DNA of 64,000 bases from Nocardioides sp. 1609 (GCF_004522105.1 NZ_SPUJ01000007.1:182559-246558), one strand, 5' to 3'. Numbered from the stretch's first letter, positions 33,410-41,688 are shown. Notes: generated from the sequence alone by a model not told the origin. Made by a program: numbers and translations.

Positions 33410-34986
33410 AGGTCGCCCTTCCCGAGGCGGTCGGCGATGTGCTCGGCCTGCCGGATCGCCAGTGCCACGATCGTGAGGGTCGGGTTCGCCGCCGCGCCGG
33501 TGGTCATCACCGAGCCGTCGCTGACGAACAGCCCCGGGACGTCGTGCGCCTCGCCGAAGGCGCCGATGACGCCGTCCTCGGGCCGCGCGCTCATCCGCAG
33601 GGTGCCGAGGTTGTGGGTCGCGGGGTACGGCGGGGTGTGGTGGGTCCCGTTCGCGCCGACCGCCTCGTAGAGCAGGTCGGCGCGGCCGTAGCCGTGCTCG
33701 CGCATCGCGACGTCGTTCGGGTGGTCGTCGAAGTGGACGTCGGGCACCGGCAGGCCCCACTGGTCCTTCGCGCCGGTGTTGAGCGTGATCCGGTTGCTCT
33801 CCTGCGGCAGGTCCTCCCCGACGATCCACAGGCCGGCGGTGCGGGCGTAGGCGTCCATCACCTCGGTGAACTCCCGGCCCCACGTGCCCGGGTCGACGAA
33901 CGCCGCGAGGAACGGGACGCCGAGCGACAGCGTCTCCAGGTAGTAGCCGCCGGCGAAGCCGCGCGAGGTGTCGAGACGGGCCTCGTCGGCGATGATCCCG
34001 GCCATCGTCTCGCCGCGGTACATGCGCACCGGCTGGTCGAAGCGCGCGTAGACCGAACCGGTGGTGTGGCGCATGTAGTTGCGTCCGACCTGGCCCGAGG
34101 AGTTCGCCAGGCCGTCGGGGTGCAGGGAGCTGGCGCTCATCAGCAGCAGCCGCGGCGACTCGATCGAGTTGCCGGCGACGCAGACGACCTTGGCCGCCTG
34201 CCGGTGCAGGTTGCCGTCCTTGTCGAGGTAGAGGACGCCGTTCGCGCGGCCCTGCGCGTCGTGGGTGACCTGGACGGCCTGGCACTGCGTGCGCAGGTCG
34301 CACCTCCCGCTCTCCACGGCCCGCGGGACCTCCCGGACCGCGGTGCTCCACTTGGCCGTCGACTTGTCGCCCTGGAAGTTGAAGCCGTCCTGGACGCTCG
34401 CCGGGCGCCCGTCGTAGGGCTCGGCGTTCGTGCCGTAGGGGCCGGTCGCGTAGAACTTGTAGCCGATCTTCTCGGCGCCGCCGGCGAAGACCTTGTAGTT
34501 GTTGTTGGCCGGCAGGGCCGGGCGTCCGTGGCGGTGGGTCGACCCGATCGCGATCTCGGCCTTGTCGTAGTACGGCGCCAGGTCGGCCAGCTCGATCGGC
34601 CAGTCGAGGAGGTTGGCGCCCTCGATTTCGCCGTAGTGGCTGCGGCCCTTGAACTCGTACTCCTTGAACCGCGGGGTCGCGCCCGACCAGTGCGTCGTGG
34701 AGCCGCCGACCACCTTGACGATCCAGGCCGGCAGGTTGGGGAAGTCCCGCGTGATCCGGTAGCCGCCGGAGGTGGTGCGGTTGTCGAGCCAGGCCATCTG
34801 GTTGAAGGCGGCCCACTCGTCGTTCTCGTAGTCGTCGGGCTTGAGCCAGGCGCCGGCCTCGAGCACGACGCACGGGATCCCGCGCTGGGTGAGCTCGTGG
34901 GCGACGGTGCCGCCCCCGGCGCCGGAGCCGATGATGACGACGGCCTCGGTGTCCTGGTCGATCGGCGTGCCGAACTGGTCGCTCAT
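33406..34986 (-). CDS. GMC-family oxidoreductase (membrane gluconate/polyol dehydrogenase large subunit)
   Basis: A 526-residue flavoprotein with the FAD-binding IIGSGAGGGTVAHELTQRG (18-36), VLEAGAW, VGGSTTHWSGA (about 92-102) and the C-terminal HNLGTLRM and DGSVMTTGAAANPTLTIVALA (about 487-507) of the GMC group. Together with the small subunit-3 protein it resembles the membrane-associated gluconate 2-dehydrogenase or related sugar-acid dehydrogenase complexes that reduce quinone or cytochrome c. A cytochrome c subunit is not present. ATGA overlap with the small subunit and CTGA overlap with the downstream D-lactate dehydrogenase-like gene indicate one operon. Confidence 0.9.
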   Translation of the reverse strand: MSDQFGTPIDQDTEAVVIIGSGAGGGTVAHELTQRGIPCVVLEAGAWLKPDDYENDEWAAFNQMAWLDNRTTSGGYRITRDFPNLPAWIVKVVGGSTTHWSGATPRFKEYEFKGRSHYGEIEGANLLDWPIELADLAPYYDKAEIAIGSTHRHGRPALPANNNYKVFAGGAEKIGYKFYATGPYGTNAEPYDGRPASVQDGFNFQGDKSTAKWSTAVREVPRAVESGRCDLRTQCQAVQVTHDAQGRANGVLYLDKDGNLHRQAAKVVCVAGNSIESPRLLLMSASSLHPDGLANSSGQVGRNYMRHTTGSVYARFDQPVRMYRGETMAGIIADEARLDTSRGFAGGYYLETLSLGVPFLAAFVDPGTWGREFTEVMDAYARTAGLWIVGEDLPQESNRITLNTGAKDQWGLPVPDVHFDDHPNDVAMREHGYGRADLLYEAVGANGTHHTPPYPATHNLGTLRMSARPEDGVIGAFGEAHDVPGLFVSDGSVMTTGAAANPTLTIVALAIRQAEHIADRLGKGDL

Positions 34987-35483
34987 GCCTGGCTCTCCTG
35001 GGTCTGCTGGGGCTGGTCGTGATCGGCCACCTCGACGAGCTGCTCGGGGCCGTCGTACTCCTCGATGCGCGGGTCGGGCAGCCAGTCGAGGTCGTCGAAG
35101 CCGCGGTGCAGGTAGCCACCGTGCTCGAACGAGGAGCCCTCGTAGCCCAGCAGCTCCCACACCTCGGGGTCGTTGTAGAGCGTGGTGACGGTGACTCCCC
35201 GGATGAACCGGAAGAACTCGGCGTCCTCGATCTCGCGCAGCAGCTTCTCGTCGATCTCGGAGCCGCTCTGTGCGGCGCGGAGCTCGAGGGTGGCCAGCCC
35301 GCGCTCGAGCGCGAGGCGGTGCCACAGGTCGGCGTCGAGCTGGTCCAGGATCACCCGGGCGGTGCGCTCGTAGGGGCCGTCGGGGAACGACGGGTGGGGG
35401 TACGCCGCGCGGAGCAGGCGGACCAGGGCCGGCGCGAGGTCGGCGGCGGGCTCGGGGGTGGATGCGGACGCGGGATCTGACAC
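34983..35483 (-). CDS. Gluconate 2-dehydrogenase subunit 3-like protein
   Basis: A 166-residue partner subunit of GMC dehydrogenases. Typical features are LVRLLRAAYPHPSFPDGPYERTA (about 21-43), EFFRFIRGVTVTTLYNDPEVWELLGYEG (about 89-116) and a C-terminal segment YLHRGFDDLDW. The usual twin-arginine signal seen in Gram-negative homologues is absent, so the complex is probably cytoplasmic or membrane-peripheral. GTG 35483 is preceded by GGAGG at good distance. It is the first gene of the operon; the promoter must lie in the 35484-35681 gap, where an ACGGTG...CACCGT symmetry is seen. Confidence 0.85.
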   Translation of the reverse strand: MSDPASASTPEPAADLAPALVRLLRAAYPHPSFPDGPYERTARVILDQLDADLWHRLALERGLATLELRAAQSGSEIDEKLLREIEDAEFFRFIRGVTVTTLYNDPEVWELLGYEGSSFEHGGYLHRGFDDLDWLPDPRIEEYDGPEQLVEVADHDQPQQTQESQA

Positions 35484-35681
35484 GGAGGCCTCCGGAACGG
35501 GACGGTGTGACTCCCGTCACCGTAGGAGCGTCCGTGCCGTCCGACGAGGGTCGTTCTCGCCGGCCGATAAGCCGACGTCCACAGGTGGGGTGAGCGAGCC
35601 CTGGCTGGCGCCGTCGGGACCACCGGCCGCCTGCTCGACGTCATCGAGCTGACGCGCCCTCAGCACGCTCGGGCAGTCGGC
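35484..35681. other. Intergenic region upstream of the GMC operon
   Basis: A 198-bp gap without a credible gene. It contains GGACGGTG ... CACCGT inverted elements around 35500-35525 and presumably the promoter of the GMC operon; I see no clear -35/-10 pair. Its other end abuts the stop of the IclR gene. Confidence 0.4.
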
Positions 35682-36461
35682 TCACGCGGACCGGTAGAAC
35701 CGCCCGATCCGGGCGGCGCAGGCCCGCAGGACCTGCTCGACCTCGGCCCGGCCGTGGGCCAGGACGGCGTCGGGCGCCGAGATGGCGACCGAGCCGACGA
35801 GCGCGCCGGCGACGCCGCTGACCGCCGCGGCGGCGCACGTCGATCCCGCCTGGAACTCGCCGAACTCCCAGGCGATGCCGCGCTCGGCGACGGTGTCGAG
35901 CTGCGCGTGGAGCTCGGCGTGCGTGGTGATCGTGCCGGGGCCGAACCGGGGCATCGGCTCCGGGTCGAGCAGCGCGGCGCGCTCCTCGTCGTCCATCCGG
36001 GCCAGCAGGATCTTGCCGAACGCCGTCGCGTGGGCCGCCTCGTGGAACCCGAAGTCGATGGGGGGCAGCCGCGGGTGCGCCGGGCTGTCGACGGTGAGGA
36101 CGACGACGATCTGCGAGCCGCGGTGCACGGCGAGGTAGGCGGCCGTGCCGAGCTGCTGGTGCAGGGCGGTGACCTCGGCGCGCACTTGCCGCGACACCCC
36201 GATCTGCTCGTGCAGCGAGACACCGAGCGCGTGCAGCTTGTAACCGAGCTCGAAGCGCTTCTCCTCGCGGATGTGGACGAGGTAGTCGCCGTCGAGCAGC
36301 TCGCGGACCAGCCGGTAGACCGTCGGCAGGGGGAGGCCGGTGACGTCGGCGATCTCCTTGGCCGACGCGCCGCCGCGGGCGGCCACGGCCTCGAGGATGT
36401 CGAAGGTGCGCGCGACCGATCCCGGCCGCTGATCCCCCGCCGGCGCCGACATGACGCTCAT
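35682..36461 (-). CDS. IclR-family transcriptional regulator
   Basis: A 259-residue IclR regulator of normal length. Winged HTH at about 15-65 (VARTFDILEAVAARGG, AKEIADVTGLPLPTVYRLVRELL), linker helix, then the effector domain (LGTAAYLAVHRGSQIVVVLTV; FHEAAHATAFGKILLARM; ERGIAWEFGEFQAGSTCAAAAV). ATG 36461 is taken as start, with ATG 36452 possible. It lies upstream of the GMC operon on the same strand and divergent from the ABM gene, with a perfect 7-1-7 inverted repeat between. It could control either or both. Confidence 0.9.
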   Translation of the reverse strand: MSVMSAPAGDQRPGSVARTFDILEAVAARGGASAKEIADVTGLPLPTVYRLVRELLDGDYLVHIREEKRFELGYKLHALGVSLHEQIGVSRQVRAEVTALHQQLGTAAYLAVHRGSQIVVVLTVDSPAHPRLPPIDFGFHEAAHATAFGKILLARMDDEERAALLDPEPMPRFGPGTITTHAELHAQLDTVAERGIAWEFGEFQAGSTCAAAAVSGVAGALVGSVAISAPDAVLAHGRAEVEQVLRACAARIGRFYRSA

Positions 36462-36486
36462 GTAACCACGCAGGTCACAGCGCCGT

Positions 36487-36501
36487 TCTCACCCGGTGAG
36501 A
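36487..36501. promoter_or_regulatory. Inverted repeat TCTCACC-C-GGTGAGA, likely IclR operator
   Basis: Perfect 7-1-7 inverted repeat in the 85-bp divergent gap between the IclR gene and the ABM gene. Confidence 0.55.
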
Positions 36502-36546
36502 GACACCTCTGGCCGCGGCGGCCCGGCCGCTGGCACAGTCGGGCGC

Positions 36547-36867
36547 ATGATCCTGATCTGTGTGAAGTGGAAGATCAAGCCGGAGCACGCCGACAGCTGG
36601 CCCGAGCTCGCCCGCGAGTTCACCGAGGCGACCCGGGCCGAGCCGGGCAACCGCTTCTTCGACTGGTCGCGCAGCGTCGAGGACCCCACCGAGTACGTCC
36701 TCCTCGAGGCCTTCGACGACGACGCCGCCGGGCCGCACGTGCAGTCCGACCACTTCAAGAAGGCCCAGGCCGACCTCCCGCAGTACGTCGTGGAGACCCC
36801 GCAGATCCGCAACTGGCAGAACGAGCCCGACGAGTGGCACCGCCTCGGCGAGTTCGAGGTCTCCTGA
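36547..36867 (+). CDS. Antibiotic-biosynthesis-monooxygenase-domain protein (YgiN-like)
   Basis: A 106-residue ferredoxin-like-fold protein of the ABM superfamily: the opening MILICVKWKIKPEHADSW, the middle EPGNRFFDWSRSVEDPTEYVLLEAF (about 33-57) and SDHFKKAQADLPQYVVETPQI are characteristic. Members are small cofactor-free monooxygenases acting on quinols or polyketides, or stress proteins of unknown activity. CACAGT is 7 nt upstream of the ATG, compatible with leaderless transcription. It is divergent from an IclR gene and convergent with the large DUF6891 gene. Confidence 0.85.
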   Translation: MILICVKWKIKPEHADSWPELAREFTEATRAEPGNRFFDWSRSVEDPTEYVLLEAFDDDAAGPHVQSDHFKKAQADLPQYVVETPQIRNWQNEPDEWHRLGEFEVS

Positions 36868-36911
36868 CCCGAGGCCTGCGACCCCGCTCGCCCCCGCCCA
36901 CCTCGCCCGCG

Positions 36912-39065
36912 TCAGCCGAGCGGCGTCCCGAACGGCCACTCCCAGCGCAGGGGGGTGACGATGATCGACTGGCGCGGGTCGCCGTCCCAGTCGACGCCGA
37001 GCCCGTGCTCGGTGAGCACCTCGGCGACGAGCCGGCCGACCCGCGCCGCCGTGGCGTCGTCGGGGGCGCCGCGAGGGGTGTCGTCGGGGGCGTCGAGCCC
37101 CCCGTAGGAGAGGGCGATCTCGTCGGTCAGGACCGCGCGGGCCTCCTCCCGCGGAGCGACGACGACGTAGCCCACCGGGTTCGACCCCGGTGCCCGGGTG
37201 CGGCCCGCGAACGACACGGCCACCCCGCGCCCGGGCAGGGCGGCGAGCGCGCGGAGCAGCAGCTGCGCCGCCGGCGAGGGCCGCACGACGAGGCGTCGGT
37301 GCTCGGCCACGACCTCCTCGACCAGGGCGACCGTCTCGCTCTGCGTCGGCCGGCGCTCCCCGGGGAACCGGCGCCCGAAGTCCTCGCTCGTGGTCAGGTC
37401 GACGGCCACCTCGACCAGCCCGGCGTGGTCGTGGCGCCCGGTGGCGGCCCGCACCATGAGGTGTCCCGCCAGGCCCGAGCTCGGCGGGAACCGGGAGTCG
37501 AGGACGACGTGGCGCGCCGGCAGCGGCACCTCGCCGCCGTCCGGCGTCACGACCACGGCCGTGGACGGCGCCGTCGCCAGCACCGTCTCGACCCGCAACC
37601 GGACCGGGCCCGGCGTCCCGCCGAGCACCAGGTCGAGCTCGGCACCCGCTGAGGCGAGGACGGCCCCCACCGCAGCGGCGCTGTCGTCGGTGACCTCCGC
37701 GTCGTCGCGCTCCTCGAAGCCGCGCAGCCAGCGCGCCCCGGTGAAGCGGCGGACGCCGTCGGGTCGGGAGTAGACGTAGCGACGCTCCATGGGGCGTCCC
37801 AGGGCGAGCGAGACGACGCGGCGAAGGTCCCCGAGGCTCGTCGAGGCGTCGACGCGGAGCCGGACGACCTCGGCGCCGCCGAGCACGCCGGTCAGCTCGA
37901 CCCCGGCACCCTCCGGGAGCGTGGAGGGCAGGTCGACCGGCGCCCAGACAACGGTGGAGTCGTCGGTGCCCACGACCCCGAGGTGGTCCGACAGGGTCCG
38001 GATCACCCGGTGCCGCAGCGCGTCCGGCACGAGCAGGACGTGGCTGCCCCGCTCGAGCACCTCGTCGTCGAGCAGGCCCAGGGACGCGAGCGCGTCGAGG
38101 GTGCGCATCACCTCGGAGGTGACCGGCGCGAGACCGGCCGCGTCGTCGCCGAGCATGGCCGCCGCCATCTGGGTGACGACCGAGGCGGTCGACTCCTCGT
38201 CGTCGTCCTCGTCCTCGGCGCGCAGGTAGGACTCGTCGCAACCGGCGAGCAGGGCCACCGCGAGCGCGGCCGCCGCCGCGAGGGGGCGGCGCTGGTCGCC
38301 CTCGCTCCGGAGGGCCCTGTCGAACGCCGAGTCGACGGCGGCCCGCACCAGACCCATGACGACCAGGTCGACCAGGTCGGCGGACGGCGGCGGGCAGCCC
38401 CCGGCCTCACGGACCTCCCCGCGGGCCTCGAGGACCTGCCGTCCGCCGTCGGCGCGCACCAGACCGGTCTCGTGCAGCGCGTCGACCCAGAGGTGGAGGG
38501 CGACCGAGCCGTCCGCGAGGCCGACGACCCGCGCGGCGGCGGACCTCGGGAGCGAAGGCCCGGCACCGAGGGCGTCGAGGGTGGCTCGCAGGAAGCCGAA
38601 GAAGGGGCGGGCCGCACCGACCCGCAGCACGTCGTGCGCCGTCGGGACCGCGGCGAGCCCGGTCGCGATGGACTCGTCCACGGTGGGGCCCAGCGACCCG
38701 AGGCCGAGCGGTGGCTGGGTGCCCCAGGTGGTGACGTCCCAGCAGTCCTGGACGGCGCGCTCGCTGCGTCGCCACTGCTCGGTCCGTCGCAGGAAGAGCA
38801 GGTAGCGGACCAGGGTCATGAGGACCAGGTCGTAGTCGTCACCGCGGTCGATGTCGTCCCGGACCACGTCGCGCAGCAGCCAGCGCAGCAGCTCGGCCGT
38901 GGGGTCGTGCAGGTCGCCGCCGCCGCGGGCGGCCCGCGCGAACAGGTCGCCCAGGACGCTGCCGGCGACCCTCGGTGAGGGTCCCTCGGGCAGGTCCGCG
39001 CCGGCGTACCAGCCCTCGAACCGCGCGACGGTCAGGCCGGGGACCTGCGGGAGTGGTGGGGTCAT
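36912..39065 (-). CDS. Large conserved protein with pRiA4b-like and DUF6891-like domains
   Basis: A 717-residue cytoplasmic protein. Residues 1-300 are helical and unassigned (for example LLRWLLRDVVRDDIDRGDDY). An acidic loop EDEDDDEES lies at about 286-294. About 395-490 resembles the plasmid pRiA4b ORF-3 domain (VVRLRVDASTSLGDLRRVVSLALG; ERRYVYSRPDGVRRF). The C-terminus, about 640-717, is like DUF6891: VGYVVVAPREEARAVL, then VGRLVAEVLTEHGLGVDWDGDP. The C-terminal module is shared with the next gene (39331). No catalytic residues are recognised; functions of these domains are unknown. Confidence 0.7.
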   Translation of the reverse strand: MTPPLPQVPGLTVARFEGWYAGADLPEGPSPRVAGSVLGDLFARAARGGGDLHDPTAELLRWLLRDVVRDDIDRGDDYDLVLMTLVRYLLFLRRTEQWRRSERAVQDCWDVTTWGTQPPLGLGSLGPTVDESIATGLAAVPTAHDVLRVGAARPFFGFLRATLDALGAGPSLPRSAAARVVGLADGSVALHLWVDALHETGLVRADGGRQVLEARGEVREAGGCPPPSADLVDLVVMGLVRAAVDSAFDRALRSEGDQRRPLAAAAALAVALLAGCDESYLRAEDEDDDEESTASVVTQMAAAMLGDDAAGLAPVTSEVMRTLDALASLGLLDDEVLERGSHVLLVPDALRHRVIRTLSDHLGVVGTDDSTVVWAPVDLPSTLPEGAGVELTGVLGGAEVVRLRVDASTSLGDLRRVVSLALGRPMERRYVYSRPDGVRRFTGARWLRGFEERDDAEVTDDSAAAVGAVLASAGAELDLVLGGTPGPVRLRVETVLATAPSTAVVVTPDGGEVPLPARHVVLDSRFPPSSGLAGHLMVRAATGRHDHAGLVEVAVDLTTSEDFGRRFPGERRPTQSETVALVEEVVAEHRRLVVRPSPAAQLLLRALAALPGRGVAVSFAGRTRAPGSNPVGYVVVAPREEARAVLTDEIALSYGGLDAPDDTPRGAPDDATAARVGRLVAEVLTEHGLGVDWDGDPRQSIIVTPLRWEWPFGTPLG

Positions 39066-39228
39066 GCCCCTGACCTGCCCGGCTCGGCGGGTCGGGACAC
39101 CCGCGATCTCGGCGGAGTCGGCGCTCGGGGCGCAGGTGCTCGACGTGCCGGCGGCCAGGACCACCCGGGGGTGCCGCAAGGTGCTCGACGAGCAGGTCTC
39201 CGAGCCCGGTGACGGAGTGCTCGACGTC

Positions 39229-39328
39229 GATCCCCGTGACGAGGATCCCGGTCGCGACGACGGGGATCCCGGTCGTGACGACGCGGATCCGGATCGGCCG
39301 CGACGGGGATCCCGCTCGGACGCAGCCC
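39229..39328. repeat. 21-bp tandem repeat, locus A
   Basis: GATCCC-type units start at 39244, 39265, 39286 and 39308 (period 21-22 bp); the best units read GATCCCGGTCGTGACGACG. The same repeat occurs at 41573-41677. The tract lies between the two DUF6891-like genes. Confidence 0.75.
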
Positions 39329-39330
39329 GG

Positions 39331-40023
39331 CTACGACCGGTCGAACGGCCGCTCCCAGCGCACCGCCACCACGATCCGGTGCCCGGGGTCACCGTCCCAG
39401 TCGACGACGAGCCCGGCGTCGGCGAAGGCGGCCGCGACCGCGCGGGCGACCCCGGCGGCCTCGTCGTCGAGTGCGCCCGACATGCCGCTGAAGCCCACGG
39501 TGAGTCGCCCGGTGAGCACGGCACGGTCGACGTCCTGGGTGTGGCTGTAGGCATAGCCCCGCGCCGGCACCGCCGACTCCCCGGCCATCCGGAGCGCCCG
39601 CTCGTAGCCGTCCTGCGCCGCCTCGCCGGCGTCGAAGCCGACGCCCAGGGAGTAGGCGATGCCGCCCGCTTCCAGCTGGTCGACGGCGGCGTCGAAGGCG
39701 AGGATGCCGGCCGACGGGGCCGGCACCACGGCGTCGTGCTCGGCGATCACCTGGTCCAGCAGCTCCTCCGCCTCGTCGAGGCTGGGCTCGCCGTCGTCGG
39801 GGAAGACCGCGCCGAAGTCGTCGTTCACGATCAGGTCCTCCAGCCCGTCGACGAGGTCGGCACGGTCCTGCAGGCCGCCGGCCACCTTCAGCATCAGGTC
39901 GCCGGCGAACGTCGTCTCGTCCGGCGGGACGGGGGTCACGAACGACGCGTGCGGGTGGGAGGCGGAGCTGCCGGCACCGGAGCGGTCCGCCGGGTTCGTG
40001 GCTGGGGTCATGGCAGGGGTCAT
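39331..40023 (-). CDS. DUF6891-like protein
   Basis: A 230-residue protein. The first 35 residues are low-complexity; then helical segments (DEAEELLDQVIAEHDAV) and the DUF6891 core follow: AFDAAVDQLEAGGIAYSLGVGFDAGEAA (about 108-135), RGYAYSHTQDVDRAVL (about 156-171) and VARAVAAAFADAGLVVDWDGDP (about 193-214). The family has no known activity. Its C-terminus is clearly related to that of the 717-residue protein downstream. Both genes also share GGGGTCATGCCCC around their start codons, which points to a partial duplication. ATG 40023 is used; ATG 40011 is possible. Confidence 0.72.
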   Translation of the reverse strand: MTPAMTPATNPADRSGAGSSASHPHASFVTPVPPDETTFAGDLMLKVAGGLQDRADLVDGLEDLIVNDDFGAVFPDDGEPSLDEAEELLDQVIAEHDAVVPAPSAGILAFDAAVDQLEAGGIAYSLGVGFDAGEAAQDGYERALRMAGESAVPARGYAYSHTQDVDRAVLTGRLTVGFSGMSGALDDEAAGVARAVAAAFADAGLVVDWDGDPGHRIVVAVRWERPFDRS

Positions 40024-40100
40024 GCCCCGCTCGGGGGCGACCACACCGGCGCGAACCCGCCGTGCTGCGGCAGTGTGACCCGACAGGACAGGTCCGGCGG

Positions 40101-41147
40101 CTACGGGACGGTGGGCCCGACCGGGACGGGGCGTGCCTGCACGAGCGGGGGCAGCGGCGCGGACCGGCCGGCTGTCTCCGGTGCGCAACGGCCCGACCGC
40201 AGCTGCGCCTGGTCGAGCGGGAAGACGTTGAACAGCTCGTTCCCCGCGTCGTACACCGGGCACGGGACCCAGCGTTCCGGCCCCTGACCCCGGCTCGCAC
40301 CGGGTGCGACGGCCAGGGGATCTCCGTCCTGGTCGAAGAGCTGCACGCCCTCGAGCGGGAGGCCCTCGGCGTCGTAGGCGAAGACGTTCGTCACCGGCTC
40401 GTCGTCGAGCTGGAGTCCCGGTCGCTGCTCGGAGCGGGCGCCCGCGTTGAAACCCGCGCGGTACCCGTCGAACGCCTGCGCCTCGGCGCGGTTGCCCGCC
40501 AGGTAGCCCGGCCACGGGACGTTGAACGAGAGCATCGCGACCACGAGCCCGACGTTGGTCGTCAGGGTGACGAGCCGGCCCGACACGTGTCGACGGCGAC
40601 CGGATCCCGGCCAGAGGCGGTCGAGGCCGACCAGCACGCTGAGCGCGACCGCGACGGCCAGCAGACCGGGCCCCACCACCGGGTGCCCGAGCGACGGCAC
40701 CACCGTCAACGGCTCGTGGCTGCCCGCCAGCACGTCCGCGAGGGTGACCGCGATCCAGGCGCGGGCGACCCACCAGGCCGGGCTCAGCTCGCGGACGACG
40801 TCCCAGGTCGCGCGAGCCCAGGCTCGCGCCCCGACCACGCGGTCGAACCGGTCACGACTCTCGTCGAGGAGGCGCTCGATGGTGGGCGGACGCGGCACCC
40901 GCGGCCGGACCCGGCGGCTCGCGTGCTCCGGGAGCCCGGCCGCGAGCCGGAGCTCGGCGGCGTAGGCGGCGGGGTCACCGAGGTCGGTCCGGCTCGTCGG
41001 GTCGGCGAGGTGGTCGACCAGGTCGGCCTCGAGCCCCCCGACCAGCTCCTCGCGCTCCTCCTCGCTCAGGTCGGACAGGCGGGCGCGCACCTGGGCGACG
41101 AACGAGGTGATGTCGGGCGTCGTGCGGTGCGGGACACGGGTGGTCAC
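40101..41147 (-). CDS. HAAS-domain membrane protein paired with PadR
   Basis: A 348-residue protein. The N-terminal 75 residues (FVAQVRARLSDLSEEEREELVGGLEADLVDHLAD) are a HAAS/DUF1700-type helical signalling domain, and three or four membrane segments follow at about 120-210 (for example VVGPGLLAVAVALSVLVGLD; NVGLVVAMLSF). The C-terminal 130 residues appear extracytoplasmic. HAAS proteins are usually encoded with PadR regulators and are thought to relay envelope signals. Its GTG at 41147 overlaps the padR stop by 4 bp (GTGA), so the two are coupled. Confidence 0.8.
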   Translation of the reverse strand: MTTRVPHRTTPDITSFVAQVRARLSDLSEEEREELVGGLEADLVDHLADPTSRTDLGDPAAYAAELRLAAGLPEHASRRVRPRVPRPPTIERLLDESRDRFDRVVGARAWARATWDVVRELSPAWWVARAWIAVTLADVLAGSHEPLTVVPSLGHPVVGPGLLAVAVALSVLVGLDRLWPGSGRRRHVSGRLVTLTTNVGLVVAMLSFNVPWPGYLAGNRAEAQAFDGYRAGFNAGARSEQRPGLQLDDEPVTNVFAYDAEGLPLEGVQLFDQDGDPLAVAPGASRGQGPERWVPCPVYDAGNELFNVFPLDQAQLRSGRCAPETAGRSAPLPPLVQARPVPVGPTVP

Positions 41148-41497
41148 GGGCGGTCTCCCTCGGGTCGGGGCGGGTGGCGGTCGGAGCGCAGGAGCTCGGT
41201 CACGGTGTCGCTGAAGGTCGACCAGTCCTTCGACTGGCGCGCGAGCTGGTCGCGGCCGGAGGGCGTCATCCCGTAGTACTTGCGGTGCGGGCCCTCGTCG
41301 GAGGGGACGACGTACGACGTCAGTGCGCCCGCGGCGTAGAGGCGACGCAACGTGCCGTAGACGGAGGCGTCGCCGACCTCGGACAGCCCGCTCGCGCGCA
41401 GCCGTCGCAGGACGTCGTAGCCGTACCCGTCCTCCTCCTCGACCACCGCCAGCACCGCGAGGTCGAGGACCCCCTTCAACAGCTGGGTGGTGTCCAT
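41144..41497 (-). CDS. PadR-family transcriptional regulator
   Basis: A 117-residue PadR repressor: MDTTQLLKGVLDLAVLAVVEEE, then GYGYDVLRRLRASGL (helix-turn-helix), VGDASVYGTLRRLYAAGALTS (the wing) and HRKYYGMTPSGRDQL. It binds DNA as a dimer and normally represses its own operon. ATG 41497 is preferred because TAGTGT lies 7 nt upstream; GTG 41506 would add three residues. An 8-5-8 inverted repeat overlaps this -10 box, consistent with autoregulation. Confidence 0.92.
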   Translation of the reverse strand: MDTTQLLKGVLDLAVLAVVEEEDGYGYDVLRRLRASGLSEVGDASVYGTLRRLYAAGALTSYVVPSDEGPHRKYYGMTPSGRDQLARQSKDWSTFSDTVTELLRSDRHPPRPEGDRP

Positions 41498-41504
41498 GTG
41501 AAGC

Positions 41505-41528
41505 ACACTAGTGCGCGATCCGCACTAG
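41505..41528 (-). promoter_or_regulatory. padR promoter and autoregulatory operator
   Basis: -10 TAGTGT at 41505-41510 on the coding strand. CTAGTGCG (41508-41515) and CGCACTAG (41521-41528) form a perfect 8-5-8 inverted repeat overlapping it, so bound PadR would block transcription. Confidence 0.65.
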
Positions 41529-41572
41529 CGCGTGGACGAGAGGTGCGCGTGTCGCGGACCAGCGACCACGCG

Positions 41573-41677
41573 GATCCCGGTCGTCACCACGCGGATCCCG
41601 GTCGTCACGACGCGGATGCCGGTCGTGGGGACCGGGATCCGGAGCACGACGAGGCGGATCCGGTCGCCGCCGGGCTG
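41573..41677. repeat. 21-bp tandem repeat, locus B
   Basis: Units start at 41573, 41594, 41615, 41636 and 41657, an exact 21-bp period; the best two read GATCCCGGTCGTCACCACGCG with small changes. It matches the repeat at 39244-39328. It fills most of the gap between padR and azlD. Confidence 0.8.
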
Positions 41678-41688
41678 GGGTGCGGCGC

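Noticed and set aside
29948..33670. A 1240-residue plus-strand frame across tsaD and the flavo/Fe-S gene
   Set aside because: Spans two well-supported genes and a low-complexity gap in the antisense direction.
30572..35119. A 1515-residue fused reading frame of the flavo/Fe-S protein
   Set aside because: The frame stays open only because of high GC; the upstream part is the wrong frame of the GMC gene.
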